Source: Zavarzinia marina
Lineage (GTDB): Bacteria > Pseudomonadota > Alphaproteobacteria > Zavarziniales > Zavarziniaceae
Length of the DNA stretch: 64,000 bases
Direction of reading: 5' to 3'
NCBI RefSeq assembly: GCF_021568905.1
Contig: NZ_JAKGSB010000003.1
Location: forward strand, 310,001 to 374,000
The notes beneath the pieces were generated by a model. That model was not told where the DNA came from. It worked only from the letters and a program-made list of their open reading frames with translations, and did no database searches. Below, piece after piece: positions 27,651 through 38,339 of the stretch. Within the stretch, counting starts at the first letter, position 1. Each line of letters opens with the position of its first letter. The translations under genes and the position numbers were made by a program.

Positions 27651-27672
27651 CTTACGTTGACGTCAACGTAAG
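27651..27672. promoter_or_regulatory. Perfect 22-bp palindrome, candidate operator
   Basis: CTTACGTTGAC followed by its exact inverse GTCAACGTAAG, with no spacer, immediately upstream of the nitroreductase-pirin genes. The symmetry and position fit an operator for a TetR- or MerR-type dimer. I cannot assign the regulator from this window. Confidence 0.7.
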
Positions 27673-27694
27673 TGACGGCACCGCCCGCGTCCAC

Positions 27695-28177
27695 TCAGTC
27701 CAGGATCTTGCCTTCGATGATGGACCAGACGCGGTCCGGCAGGGCGTCCTCGCCGGCGAGCGTGGTCTCGTGGCTGGTGCCGTCGCTCATGGTGACGCGG
27801 AAACGATGGTGGCCGAGGTCCTCGACCTCCGTCGGCGAGGGGCGGCCGTGGCTGCGCAGAATGGTGCGGTCCAGGCGCTTGCCGTTCACCGAGAGGGAGA
27901 CGGTGACGTCATGGGTGAGGGCGTCGGGGTCGCCGCAGTCGACGACATGGATCGCCATGATGCGCGTCCGGTCGGCATTGGAGTGCTCGGTCACCGTGCT
28001 CTCGTTGCAGGTGGCGTAGGAATAGATCGTCAGCCCGAGACCGAGGGCGAGGAGCCCGAAGGCCGGCACCCCCAGCACCAGGAAGACCACGCGGTTCCAA
28101 GGCGCCGGCAGCATGCCGCGGCCGATGAAGGCGACCAGCAGCGCAAGGCCGACAGCGAAGAGCAGGGCCATCAACAT
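27695..28177 (-). CDS. Hypothetical membrane protein
   Basis: A 160-residue protein I do not recognise. Two hydrophobic segments at the N-terminus (about residues 2-22 and 29-54) are followed by a soluble domain with two cysteines (near 58 and 80) and beta-rich sequence. It is 15 bases downstream of another hypothetical gene on the same strand. Codon use is ordinary for this genome. Confidence 0.65.
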   Translation of the reverse strand: MLMALLFAVGLALLVAFIGRGMLPAPWNRVVFLVLGVPAFGLLALGLGLTIYSYATCNESTVTEHSNADRTRIMAIHVVDCGDPDALTHDVTVSLSVNGKRLDRTILRSHGRPSPTEVEDLGHHRFRVTMSDGTSHETTLAGEDALPDRVWSIIEGKILD

Positions 28178-28192
28178 GGGAAGGGGCGGGGA

Positions 28193-28696
28193 TCAGGCGG
28201 CGGGCTGATAGGCAAGGGCGCGCTGGCGGTTGCGCTCGACCTGTTCGGCGCAGGTGCGGAACACGGCGGCAACGTCGGCGTCCTGGATATGGGGCAGGGC
28301 TTCCTGCAGGGTGGCGTGCAGCCAGGCCTGACCGCGCACGAAGAAGGCGATGCGATCGGCGCGTTCGGGCAGTTCCATGGCCCGGTCGAAGAAGCCGTTG
28401 GTGGCATCCGAAGGCTCGATCCCGCGCGCTTTCAGCACACGCGAGAGCTCCTGGATCCCGCGCGAGCAATCGGCCTGGATGTCCAGATACATGCCGCGCT
28501 TGTCCTGGCACGAGGCCCGGCAGGCGAAGACGGCGGCGACCTTGGCGCCGGCGCGGATCGATTCGATCAGCAGGTTGATCAGTTCGTCCAGCTCGGAATC
28601 GCTCAGCGGGCCATCGAAACAGGGGGACTTCAGACCGTCGGCATCGGCGGTCGGTTCGGAGTCGAGGCAAGGCCGTTCGCGTTCTGCTGAAGTCAC
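28193..28696 (-). CDS. Hypothetical helical protein (ferritin-like, DUF6306-type)
   Basis: About 167 residues from a GTG at 28696. The recognisable part, from about residue 30, is mostly alpha-helical (ELDELINLLIESIRAGAKVA, then an IQADCSRGIQELSR helix) and resembles small ferritin-like helical-bundle proteins of the DUF6306 kind; this is from general resemblance only. The start is uncertain because there is no ATG before the conserved part and the frame stays open far upstream. The membrane-protein gene follows after 15 bases. Confidence 0.55.
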   Translation of the reverse strand: MTSAERERPCLDSEPTADADGLKSPCFDGPLSDSELDELINLLIESIRAGAKVAAVFACRASCQDKRGMYLDIQADCSRGIQELSRVLKARGIEPSDATNGFFDRAMELPERADRIAFFVRGQAWLHATLQEALPHIQDADVAAVFRTCAEQVERNRQRALAYQPAA

Positions 28697-29101
28697 TTTG
28701 GCTGAAATCCCGTTTCTATGCGTTGCGCGGTGGCGGTCCTGCGGCGACGGCCCATCGCATTCGGCCGGCCCATCCCGAGGGCTCGCCCGTCGGACATGAT
28801 GCACCGGTCGGCTTGGGCGCGGCAGCATGTCCCGGCTGCAATTTCGAGCAATAAAGCACGAACCCTTCCGCGATCGTAGCCCACAAGCCATGCCCTGACC
28901 GAAGACCGCATATGCATACATCCGGGCCGGACCTGCCGGCCGGGCCGCATCCGGCCACGTTCGCCGGGGTGGCCCCCGGCCAATCGGGGGGTGGTCGGGC
29001 GTCTCGTTCCGGCGACAGTTGGGCTTCATGCCCCGGTCCGCGACCCGCGGGCCCACCCCAACGACAAACAGCACCGCGGCCGTCGGGACCGCCGGGAGGT
29101 G
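28697..29101. other. Gene-free stretch of about 405 bases
   Basis: This divergent gap holds no convincing gene. Short open frames on both strands overlap each other and have no family resemblance. It contains an AT-richer patch around 28840-28920 (with CAATAAAGC and CATATGCATACATC) that could hold promoters for either flank, and a GGGAGG ribosome site just before 29102. I see no clear hexamer pair. Confidence 0.5.
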
Positions 29102-30043
29102 ATGGTGAGGAGAGAGATCGTGACACTCGCGGTCGCCGCGTCGATGTCGGCCGTGGTCGCAAGGGCCAACGCCACGGAGATGGGCGGCGGCATCTATCCG
29201 AACGGCGCCGAGGGCCTCTATGCCAGCGCGCTGCCGCCCCCCGGCACCTATTGGCTCAATTACGTGATGTATTACGAGGCCGGCCGCTTCAACGACGGTG
29301 ACGGAGACGAACTGATCCCGGATTTCGAGCTTTCGGGAACCATCGAGGCCCTGCGCTTCGTCCACGTCACCGATCGAACACTCCTCGGCGCCACCTGGGC
29401 CTTTCAGGTCATCGTGCCGATCGTCCAGCTTTCGGTCGAGGCCGGCGGCGTGTCGGACAGCGCGGCGGGCCTCGGCGATCTCAACATCGATCCCATCGTT
29501 CTCGGCTGGCACGGCGAACGCATGCACTATGTCTTCGGGATCGATTTCAACATTCCGACCGCCGCCTATGATCCCCTGGCGCTCGCCAACATCGGCCGCA
29601 ACCATTTCAACATCGAGCCGATACTGGCCGTCGGCTATCTCGACCCGACGGGCCTCGAGCTCACCGCCAAATTCATGTACGACTTCAATTTCAGGAACGA
29701 CGAAGGCGCCGTGACGCCCTTCAATCCGACCGGCGCCGGCTATCGCTCCGGTCAGGAATTCCATGTCGACTTCGGCGCGGGCTGGAACTTCGGAAGCTGG
29801 GAGGCCGGCGTCGCGGGCTATTACTACGTGCAGACCACGGGCGACGAAATCGACGATCCGGTCGCCGATGCCGCGCTCGATGCCTTGTTCGACGGCTTCA
29901 GGGGCGAGGTGCTGGCGATCGGACCCTCGGCCCGCCTGGCGGTCGACGGCTTCCAGATGATCGCGACCTGGCAGCACGAAGTGTTCAGCGCCTACAAGCC
30001 GGAAGGCGACCGCTTCTGGTTCAAGACGGTGCTGCGCTTCTAG
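29102..30043 (+). CDS. Outer-membrane protein, MetA-pathway phenol degradation family
   Basis: A 313-residue protein with a Sec signal peptide (hydrophobic core LAVAASMSAVVA, likely cleavage after ANA near residue 24) followed by beta-strand-rich sequence ending in a terminal phenylalanine (WFKTVLRF), typical of outer-membrane barrels. The ATEMGGGIYPNGAEG start and overall pattern match the SphA/Phenol_MetA_deg transporter-like family seen in aromatic degraders. GGGAGG lies just upstream of the ATG at 29102. No aromatic operon is adjacent. Confidence 0.75.
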   Translation: MVRREIVTLAVAASMSAVVARANATEMGGGIYPNGAEGLYASALPPPGTYWLNYVMYYEAGRFNDGDGDELIPDFELSGTIEALRFVHVTDRTLLGATWAFQVIVPIVQLSVEAGGVSDSAAGLGDLNIDPIVLGWHGERMHYVFGIDFNIPTAAYDPLALANIGRNHFNIEPILAVGYLDPTGLELTAKFMYDFNFRNDEGAVTPFNPTGAGYRSGQEFHVDFGAGWNFGSWEAGVAGYYYVQTTGDEIDDPVADAALDALFDGFRGEVLAIGPSARLAVDGFQMIATWQHEVFSAYKPEGDRFWFKTVLRF

Positions 30044-30113
30044 CCGGGGCGGCCCGCCGGCGCGACATGCGGAGGACTTGACGCGGCGCCCGCGAGGGGG
30101 TCACTTGGCGGCC

Positions 30114-30737
30114 ATGCGATACCAGAAGCCCATCCTCATCGTCGCCGGCCTCGTCGTGATCGCCGTGCTCACCCTGATCAGCCTGAACACGATCGACCGG
30201 CGCCTGGCGGGCGACGGCACGACCGTCGAGGGGGGGCCGCCGGACCACGAACTGGCCGGCGCCGTGGGCGGTCCCTTCAGCCTGATCGACGGCGACGGCA
30301 AGCCGGTCACCGAGAAGAGCTGGCCGGGGAAATATCTGCTGGTGTTCTTCGGCTTCACCTTCTGCCCGGACGTCTGTCCGACGACGCTGGCCGACATGTC
30401 GGAGACGCTGCGCCTGCTGGGGCCGGCGGCGGACCGGATCCAGCCCCTCTTCGTCACCGTCGATCCGGAGCGCGACGGCGCGGCCGAGATGAAGGAATAT
30501 ACGTCCTCCTTCGATCCGCGCATCACGGGCCTGACCGGTTCGCGCGCGCAGATCGACGCGGTGCTCAAGACCTATCGGGTCGTCGCGGTACGCCGGGGCG
30601 AAGGCGACGACTACACGATGGATCATTCCGCCCTGCTCTATCTGATGGGGCCGGACGGCCATCTGAAGCAGGTCTATGCTCACGACATGGAGCCGAAGGC
30701 GATGGCGGATTCGCTCCGCGATCTGGTGGGCGGCTGA
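30114..30737 (+). CDS. SCO1/SenC family copper chaperone
   Basis: A membrane-anchored periplasmic thioredoxin-fold protein for copper delivery to the CuA site of cytochrome oxidase. An N-terminal transmembrane helix (about residues 6-24) precedes the Sco motif C84-P-D-V-C88 and the distal copper ligand H171 in MDHSALLY. 207 residues is standard. The aa3 oxidase subunit IV gene at 13.7 kb shows the organism has a matching oxidase. Convergent with folC, with stops 4 bases apart. Confidence 0.92.
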   Translation: MRYQKPILIVAGLVVIAVLTLISLNTIDRRLAGDGTTVEGGPPDHELAGAVGGPFSLIDGDGKPVTEKSWPGKYLLVFFGFTFCPDVCPTTLADMSETLRLLGPAADRIQPLFVTVDPERDGAAEMKEYTSSFDPRITGLTGSRAQIDAVLKTYRVVAVRRGEGDDYTMDHSALLYLMGPDGHLKQVYAHDMEPKAMADSLRDLVGG

Positions 30738-30741
30738 CGCC

Positions 30742-32031
30742 TCAGCCGTTCGCCGCCAGCACCCGCCCGGCGAGATAGAGCGAACCGCAGATCAGCACCC
30801 GGGCACCGGATCCCGCCAGCGCGGCCGCACGCACGACGGCGGCCGTCAGACCGTCGGCCGGCTCGGCGACGAGGCCCGCCCGTGTCGCCGCCTCCGCCAC
30901 CTCGGCGGCGGGGCGCGACGCCGCTTCCCCCTCGATGGTCACCGCGACGACGGGCGGCAGCAGCCCCACGTAAGCACCGAAGAAACCGGCCGCATCCTTG
31001 GTCGACAGCAGCCCGGCGACGAGGGCCAGGGGCCTTTCGTCCGCCTCGGCCATGGCGCCGAGGGTCGCGGCCAGGGCGCGCGCGGCATGGGGATTATGAC
31101 CCCCGTCCAGCCAGAGTTCGGCGCCCGCCGGCAGCGCGTCCACCAGGGGGCCGTGGGTCAGACGTTGCAGGCGGGCCGGCCATTCGGCCCGGGTCAGGCC
31201 ATCGGCGATCGCCGTTTCCGGCAGGTCGAGGAGGAGGGCGGCGGCGACCGCACCCGCCGCATTCTCGATCTGATGCCGGCCCGACAGGGCGGGGCGGGGC
31301 AGGTGCCAGTCCGCATGACCGGCCCCCGAAAAGAAGAAACCGCCGTCGGGCGCTTCCCGCACGGTGAAATCGGCGCCGGCGACGATCAGCGGCGCGTCCA
31401 GAATATCGGCGCGCTCGCAGAAGACGGTCAGGGCTTCCATCGGCTGGGGGCCGATCACGGTGGGCACGTCGGGCTTCATGATGCCCGCCTTTTCCCCCGC
31501 AATGGTTTCGATCGACGAGCCGAGGAATTCCTTGTGGTCGAGATCGACGGGGGTGATCACCACGACCTGCGGCCGCGCCACCACATTGGTCGCGTCCAGC
31601 CGCCCGCCCAGCCCGACCTCGAGCAGCAGGAGATCGGCCGGCACGCGGGAGAAGGCGAGCAGGGCCGCCGCCGTCGTCACCTCGAAGAAGGTGATCGGGG
31701 AATCGCCGTTGGCGCGCTCGCATTCCTCCAGAAGCGCGGTCAGGTCGGCTTCGGGGATCAGGTCGCCGGCAAGGCGGATGCGTTCGTTGAAGCGCACCAG
31801 ATGAGGCGAGGTATAGGCATGGACGCGCAGCCCCGCCGCCTCGGCCATGGCGCGCAGATAGGCGACGGTCGAGCCCTTGCCGTTGGTGCCGGCGACATGG
31901 ACCACCGGCGGCAGCGAACGCTCGGGATGGCCGAGCCGGGCGAGCAGGCGCTCCATCCGGCCGAGGGACAGGTCGATCTTCTTCGGGTGCAGCCGGGTCA
32001 GGCGGTCGAGGACGGCGTCGCTGGTGGTCAT
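30742..32031 (-). CDS. folC: Bifunctional folylpolyglutamate/dihydrofolate synthase
   Basis: FolC adds glutamate to dihydropteroate and folates. The 429-residue Mur-ligase-like protein has the P-loop GTNGKGST at residues 48-55, the LLLEVGLGGRLDATNVV segment and the C-terminal glutamate-ligase domain. It is the distal gene of the accD-folC pair common in proteobacteria. A family A repeat separates it from accD. Confidence 0.94.
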   Translation of the reverse strand: MTTSDAVLDRLTRLHPKKIDLSLGRMERLLARLGHPERSLPPVVHVAGTNGKGSTVAYLRAMAEAAGLRVHAYTSPHLVRFNERIRLAGDLIPEADLTALLEECERANGDSPITFFEVTTAAALLAFSRVPADLLLLEVGLGGRLDATNVVARPQVVVITPVDLDHKEFLGSSIETIAGEKAGIMKPDVPTVIGPQPMEALTVFCERADILDAPLIVAGADFTVREAPDGGFFFSGAGHADWHLPRPALSGRHQIENAAGAVAAALLLDLPETAIADGLTRAEWPARLQRLTHGPLVDALPAGAELWLDGGHNPHAARALAATLGAMAEADERPLALVAGLLSTKDAAGFFGAYVGLLPPVVAVTIEGEAASRPAAEVAEAATRAGLVAEPADGLTAAVVRAAALAGSGARVLICGSLYLAGRVLAANG

Positions 32032-32050
32032 GATGGACTATTCGTCGAAA

Positions 32051-32112
32051 GGCCCCGGCCTTCGCCGGGGCGACGCTCCAGGAATGCCGTCATCCCGGCG
32101 AAGGCCGGGATC
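32051..32112. repeat. Palindromic intergenic repeat, family A, copy 5
   Basis: GGCCCCGGCCTTCGCCGGGG plus CGACG at the left and CGTCATCCCGGCGAAGGCC plus GGGATC at the right, in the accD-folC gap. Unlike copies 2-4 it lies between two genes of the same direction. Confidence 0.75.
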
Positions 32113-32128
32113 GCGTCGAAGCCGGGGC

Positions 32129-33034
32129 TCAGACCGTCGGCTGTTCAGCTTCCGGCGCCGGCAGGGCGACGGGCACGGGCACCGGCTTCTGGTTGGTCAT
32201 CAGGCCGATGATCCGGGCAAGCTTGGCCTTCAGGTCCTTGCGCGGCACGACCATGTCGATGATGCCGTGTTCCAGCAGATATTCGGCGCGCTGGAAGCCT
32301 TCGGGCAGTTTCTCGCGGATCGTCTGTTCGATCACGCGCTGGCCGGCAAAGCCGATCAGGGCGCCCGGCTCGGCGATCTGGATGTCGCCCAGCATGGCGA
32401 AGGAGGCGGTGACGCCGCCGGTGGTGGGATCGGTCAGGACGACGATATAGGGCAGCCCGGCGTCCCGCACCATTTCGACCGCGACGGTCGAGCGCGGCAT
32501 CTGCATCAGCGACAGGATGCCTTCCTGCATGCGCGCACCGCCCGCCGCCGTGACGACGATCAGCGGCACGCCGTGGTCCACGGCGCGTTCCGCCGCCGTC
32601 ACCAGCGCCTCGCCGACCGCAAGGCCCATGGAGCCGCCCATGAAGGCGAAATTCTGCACCGCGATGACGACGCCCAGGCTGTCCATCGTGCCATAGGCGA
32701 CGGCCATGGCGTCGCTCTGACCGGTCTTGGCGCGGGCATCCTTCATGCGCGCGACGTAACTCTTCTCGTCCTTGAACTTCAGGGGGTCCGCCGGCACCTC
32801 GGGGATCGGCACCAGGGTGAAGCCGGGGTCCATCAGCAGGGCGATACGGTCATCGAGGCCGAGACGCATGTGGTAACCGCAATGGTGGCAGACCTGATGG
32901 TTCTCGGTCAGCTCGCGGTGGAACAGCATCTGGTCGCAGCCGGGGCATTTGGCCCACAGGTTGTCGGGCGTTTCGCGGCGGACGAAGGCGGCGCGGATCT
33001 TGGGCCGGACGACGTCGTTCAACCAATTGGCCAT
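32129..33034 (-). CDS. accD: Acetyl-CoA carboxylase carboxyltransferase subunit beta
   Basis: AccD with AccA forms the carboxyltransferase that makes malonyl-CoA. The zinc ribbon is C30/C33/C49/C52 (CPGC and CHHC), followed by the crotonase-like carboxyltransferase core ([25 protein letters not shown]). The ATG at 33034 gives the standard [13 protein letters not shown] start and 301 residues. It lies 34 bases after trpA. Confidence 0.96.
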   Translation of the reverse strand: MANWLNDVVRPKIRAAFVRRETPDNLWAKCPGCDQMLFHRELTENHQVCHHCGYHMRLGLDDRIALLMDPGFTLVPIPEVPADPLKFKDEKSYVARMKDARAKTGQSDAMAVAYGTMDSLGVVIAVQNFAFMGGSMGLAVGEALVTAAERAVDHGVPLIVVTAAGGARMQEGILSLMQMPRSTVAVEMVRDAGLPYIVVLTDPTTGGVTASFAMLGDIQIAEPGALIGFAGQRVIEQTIREKLPEGFQRAEYLLEHGIIDMVVPRKDLKAKLARIIGLMTNQKPVPVPVALPAPEAEQPTV

Positions 33035-33068
33035 GGGCTTGCTCCGGACGCTTTCTGCGGACTGTCGT

Positions 33069-33901
33069 TCAGGCGGCGCTGCGCCGCGCGCCGCGAACGC
33101 CTTCCGCCAGGGTGGCGACGAAGGCATTGACGCGGGCGGCGAGGTCGGGGCCGGAAAGCCCCTCGGCGGCGGCCGTGCCGATCATGGAGACGACGGCGCT
33201 GCCGACCACGGCGGCATCGGCGGTGGCGCCGATGGCGGCGGCCTGTTCCGGCGTGCGGATGCCGAAGCCGACGGCGACGGGCAGGTCGGTATGGCCCTTC
33301 AGCCGGGTCACGGCGGCGCTGACGGCCGCCGTGTCGGGCGCGGCCGAGCCGGTGATGCCGTTGATCGAGACGTAATAGACGAAACCCGATGTGTTGCGCA
33401 GCACGGTCGGCAGGCGCGCCTCGTCGGTGGTCGGCGTCGCCAGGCGGATGAAGGCCAGATCCTCGGCCATCGCCGGCAGGCAGAGTTCGGGATCTTCCTC
33501 GGTCGGCAGGTCGACGACGATCAGGCCGTCGATGCCGGCCATCTTGGCATCGGTCAGGAAGGCCGCTACGCCATAGGAATAGATCGGGTTGAAGTAACCC
33601 ATCAGGATGATCGGCGCCGTCGCGTCATCCTCGCGGAAGCGGCGCACGAGGTCGAGCGTCTTCCGCAGCGTCTGGCCGCCGTTCAGGGCGCGCAGCCCGG
33701 CGGCCTGGATCGCAGGGCCATCGGCCATGGGATCGGTGAAGGGCATGCCCAGTTCGATGAGGTCGGCGCCCGCCGCCGGCAGGCCCTTGATCACTTCCAG
33801 CGAGGTTTCGAGATCGGGATCGCCGGCGGTGACGAAGACCACGAGGCCGGGCCTGCCCTCTTCCTTCAGGGCGGCGAAACGGGCTTCGATACGGGCGACG
33901 G

Positions 33902-33905
<4 letters not shown>
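33069..33905 (-). CDS. trpA: Tryptophan synthase alpha subunit
   Basis: TrpA cleaves indole-3-glycerol phosphate and channels indole to TrpB. Catalytic E51 ([11 protein letters not shown]) and D62 (MADGPAIQ) are present, and the phosphate loop [11 protein letters not shown] is near residue 215. 278 residues. Its start overlaps the trpB stop by 4 bases, the usual coupling of partner subunits. Confidence 0.96.
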
Positions 33906-35128
<1,223 letters not shown>

Positions 35129-35130
35129 GA

Positions 35131-35778
35131 TCAACCCTCGAACTGCGCCCGTGCCGCCGACAGAAAGGCGGCGATCAGGCCGATATCCTTCACCCCCGGC
35201 GCGCTTTCGACGCCGCTCGACACGTCGACCGCCGAGGCACCGGATGTACGGATCGCGTCGGCGACAGTGTCGGGCCTCAAGCCTCCCGCCAGAAACCAGG
35301 GCCGCGACCACCGTTCCCCGGCGATCAGGCCCCAGTCGAAGGCAAGTCCGTTGCCACCGGGAAGGCCCTTCTTAGGCGCTTTGGCGTCGAGGAGCAACAG
35401 GTCGGCGGCGGCTTCGTAGCCATGGGCCCGGGCGACATCGCCCGTTTCGGCGATACCGACCGCCTTCATGACGGGCAGGCCGAAGCGCGCACGGATCGCC
35501 GCCACCCGTTCCGGGCTCTCCCTGCCGTGGGCCTGGAGGATGCGCACCGGCGCCTCGGCCAGGATCGCGGCGATCGTGTCGTCGTCCGCATCGACCATCA
35601 GGGCGACGGGGGTGACGCTGTCCGGCAGGCGCGCGATCAGGCGGCCCGCCACGGCCGGCGCGACGTTGCGGGGCGAACGGGGGAAGAACACGAAGCCGAC
35701 ATGGCTCGCGCCATGGGCGACGGCGGCATCCACCGTCTCCGGCGTGCTCAGCCCGCAGATTTTCACGAAACCCGTCAT
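35131..35778 (-). CDS. trpF: Phosphoribosylanthranilate isomerase
   Basis: TrpF isomerises phosphoribosylanthranilate in tryptophan synthesis. The beta/alpha barrel has the general base Cys8 in [17 protein letters not shown], the acid Asp in LLLLDAK and the phosphate-binding [14 protein letters not shown]. 215 residues from the ATG at 35778. The trpFBA order with accD-folC is the classic alphaproteobacterial arrangement; trpE, trpD and trpC are elsewhere. Confidence 0.95.
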   Translation of the reverse strand: MTGFVKICGLSTPETVDAAVAHGASHVGFVFFPRSPRNVAPAVAGRLIARLPDSVTPVALMVDADDDTIAAILAEAPVRILQAHGRESPERVAAIRARFGLPVMKAVGIAETGDVARAHGYEAAADLLLLDAKAPKKGLPGGNGLAFDWGLIAGERWSRPWFLAGGLRPDTVADAIRTSGASAVDVSSGVESAPGVKDIGLIAAFLSAARAQFEG

Positions 35779-35786
35779 GGCGCGGA

Positions 35787-36890
35787 CTATAGCATCCCGC
35801 CGGCGGCCCAGCGTTGCAGGCTGGCGATATCTCCGTCGCCGTCGAGATGGGCCGCCACCCGCTCGCCCACCAGGGGACCGAACTTGAAGCCGTGGCCGGA
35901 ACAGCAGGACAGCACCAGCGCCCGCTCCACGGGCCGGATCGCGAAACGCTCCCCTTCCGTCACGGTATAGAGGCAGGTCTTGGCTTCGAGGATGCGGTAG
36001 TCGTCGAAATCGCGCAGCCGGCGGCGGGCGGCCTGCCAGATCGTGCGGGCTTCCTCGGCGCTCGCGCCGCGCCGGGCTTCCGGATCGTCGGGACCGCCGG
36101 CCATGCGATGATCGCCGACCTTCAAGCCATAGCCGTCGACCGGCGGCACGGCATAGAAACTCTCGTCCGGCTGGAGTTCCAGCAGCATGGGCCCGGCGGC
36201 CCAGGCGGCGCGCCATTTTTCGGGCACCTTCGCATAGGTCACGACCTGGCGGACGGGGCGCAGCGTCGCGGCCAGATCGGGGATCAGCCGGGGCGTCCAG
36301 ACCCCGGCCGCGACGACCAGGCGGTCGCCCTCGATGCGGCGGCCGTCGGCAAGTAAGGCGGCGGCGCGGGCGGGATCGAGATCGGTGACCGCCACGCCTT
36401 CGATCAATTCGCCTCTGGCCCGCACGAGATCGCCGAGACCGCCGACGATGCGGTCCGCCAGCAGGGCACCGCCGCTCGGCAGCCACAGGGCGTCGATCGC
36501 GGCCTCGGCCGACAGCATGGGAAAGCGCCGATCCAGTTCGGCCGGCGACAGGCGCTCGTAGCCGATGCCGAGCCGGTCGAGGGAGGCGGCGGACAGATCG
36601 GCCCAGTCGCCCGGCGCGAAATGATGGGCCAGGGTTCCGGTCTCGACGTAATGGCGGCGGCCGAGATCGCGCCAGACCCCGTCCCAGGCGGTAAAGGCGT
36701 CGCCGATCATGGCGGCATAGCCGTCCAACTCGCCGTAGGGGTAACGGATCAGCCGGTGGCGATCGACGGAGGAGGCCAATGGGTCGGGCACCCGGCCCTG
36801 TTCGATCACGGTGACCGCGTGGCCCCGGGCGATGGCGGCGCGGGCGACCGAAAGGCCGTAGAGCCCGCCGCCGACGATGACGAGTTTCAT
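35787..36890 (-). CDS. FAD-dependent oxidoreductase (SolA/DAO type)
   Basis: A 367-residue DAO-fold flavoenzyme. The FAD fingerprint VGGGLYGLSVARAA is at the very N-terminus, and the C-terminal CCSGHGFKFGP matches the covalent-flavin cysteine region of sarcosine oxidase/N-methyltryptophan oxidase proteins. Likely a secondary-amine or N-methyl amino acid oxidase; the substrate is not certain. It is 8 bases upstream of trpF and overlaps the cyclodeaminase gene by 4 bases, so it is embedded in the trp transcription unit. Confidence 0.85.
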   Translation of the reverse strand: MKLVIVGGGLYGLSVARAAIARGHAVTVIEQGRVPDPLASSVDRHRLIRYPYGELDGYAAMIGDAFTAWDGVWRDLGRRHYVETGTLAHHFAPGDWADLSAASLDRLGIGYERLSPAELDRRFPMLSAEAAIDALWLPSGGALLADRIVGGLGDLVRARGELIEGVAVTDLDPARAAALLADGRRIEGDRLVVAAGVWTPRLIPDLAATLRPVRQVVTYAKVPEKWRAAWAAGPMLLELQPDESFYAVPPVDGYGLKVGDHRMAGGPDDPEARRGASAEEARTIWQAARRRLRDFDDYRILEAKTCLYTVTEGERFAIRPVERALVLSCCSGHGFKFGPLVGERVAAHLDGDGDIASLQRWAAGGML

Positions 36891-37867
36891 GAGGTCACGC
36901 TGCGATGAAGGAAGGCGGCGCCGGCGAGGTCTTCGAGCGCGGTGCCGACGGATTTGAACAGGGTGATCTCCCCGGCGTCACGCCGGCCGGGGTGCCGCCC
37001 GGCGGCGAGTTCGGCGAGGTCGGCGGCGATGTCGCCCGGCCCGATCACCCCGCGCCCGATGGGATCGGCCAGGTCGCCCGCCTCGTGCAGGGCGCCTTCG
37101 CGGGTATCGACGAAGAGCGTGGCGCGGGCCACCGCATCGTCGTCCGCCTCGCGCATCTCGGGCGTGAAGCCGCCGATCAGGTCGACATGGGTGCCCGGTT
37201 GCAGCCAGGCACCCCGGATCAGCGGCGTCCGGCTCATGGTGACGGCACAGACGATATCGGCCGCGCGCACGGCGGCCTCCAGATCCGCGATGGCCTCGCC
37301 GCCCGGCGTGGCGGCGGCGAGCGCGCGGGCCTTGTCCGGGTTCCGGTTCCAGACGAGCACGCGGGCGAGGCCCGGCCGGACGGCGCGGTGGGCTTCGATC
37401 GCATGGGGCGCCAGATTGCCGGCACCGACCATCAGCAGGGTCGCCGCGTCCGGCCGCGCCAGATGGCGGGCGGCCAGGGCCGAGGCGGCGGCGGTGCGCC
37501 GGACCGTCAGGGCGGAGCCGTCGACGGTCAGCAGGGGGCGGCCGGTCACGGCATCGAACAGGACATAGAGACCGATCACCGAATCGAGACCGCGCGCGCC
37601 ATTGCCCGGGGCCACCGTGACCAGCTTCACGCCGCTGTAGCCGCCGGCCTCGAAGGCCGGCATGACCAGAAAGATATTGGTCGCGCCCGCACCGTCGTTC
37701 ATGGGGTAGTGACCGCGCAGCGGCGCCTCGATCCGGCTGGCGGCGAAAGCATCGCCCAGCGCGTCGATCAGGGCCGGATAGGCAAGCGCGGCGCGTGCCG
37801 CCGCCGCGCCCAGATGGCGCGGTCCCGCTTCGTCCTCGGGTCCGGCCGGGGCGGCCGATGCGGTCAT
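36887..37867 (-). CDS. Ornithine cyclodeaminase/mu-crystallin family protein
   Basis: A 326-residue NAD(P)-dependent OCD/mu-crystallin fold protein, with VGAGNLAPHAIEA as the Rossmann loop and the family segments KLVTVAPGNGARG and MSRTPLI. Members include ornithine cyclodeaminase, ketimine reductases and amino acid dehydrogenases, so the reaction is open. Start and stop overlap the neighbours (lapA stop and oxidase start) by 4 bases each. With the flavoenzyme it forms an amine-metabolism pair between lapA and trpF. Confidence 0.85.
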   Translation of the reverse strand: MTASAAPAGPEDEAGPRHLGAAAARAALAYPALIDALGDAFAASRIEAPLRGHYPMNDGAGATNIFLVMPAFEAGGYSGVKLVTVAPGNGARGLDSVIGLYVLFDAVTGRPLLTVDGSALTVRRTAAASALAARHLARPDAATLLMVGAGNLAPHAIEAHRAVRPGLARVLVWNRNPDKARALAAATPGGEAIADLEAAVRAADIVCAVTMSRTPLIRGAWLQPGTHVDLIGGFTPEMREADDDAVARATLFVDTREGALHEAGDLADPIGRGVIGPGDIAADLAELAAGRHPGRRDAGEITLFKSVGTALEDLAGAAFLHRSVTS

Positions 37868-38268
37868 GGCAGGGTGGCGGGCACTTGGGTGGCCGGTAAC
37901 GGGGCGGCTGCCGGCGCGGTGGCGAGGCCGGCGCCGCCGTGAACCGTGATGGCGGTGCCCGGCGCGGGCGCAGCTTCGGCCGGCGCCGTCTTCTGGGCGG
38001 TGGCGAGGTCGCGCTCGACGATCTTCACCCGGCGCTTCAGGACGCGGCGGCGCTTCAGGCCGGCACCCCAGGCGACGGTGCCGCCGATCAGGATGCCGAT
38101 GATCAGGGCGCCGAACAGGGCGATGAACAGGGGAACCTCGACGCCGTTGCCGGCCGTCGCCGTGTTGAACGGGTCGAACGACAGCACGACCGGGCGCCGG
38201 TTGGCCAGCGCCAGGGCGACGACGACGATGATCACGGGCAGGGTGATCAGCAGGTTGCGGAGTTTCAT
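37864..38268 (-). CDS. lapA: LapA-domain inner-membrane protein
   Basis: A 134-residue protein with two transmembrane helices (about residues 5-24 and 45-68) and a cytosolic coiled-coil-like then Ala/Pro-rich tail, the lipopolysaccharide assembly protein A domain architecture. The position next to ihfB and before trpF matches alphaproteobacterial synteny. The role in LPS assembly is by family only. Confidence 0.8.
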   Translation of the reverse strand: MKLRNLLITLPVIIVVVALALANRRPVVLSFDPFNTATAGNGVEVPLFIALFGALIIGILIGGTVAWGAGLKRRRVLKRRVKIVERDLATAQKTAPAEAAPAPGTAITVHGGAGLATAPAAAPLPATQVPATLP

Positions 38269-38339
38269 ATCTCGATCCTTGCTTCCGGTCGATCCAGGTC
38301 GTGCTCGGTCCTGGTCTCTATCGATCGGGCGGCCGGCGG

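Noticed and set aside
28193-29977. A 594-codon minus-strand open frame
   Set aside because: Only the part below 28696 looks like protein. The rest is antisense to the outer-membrane protein gene and crosses a non-coding gap.
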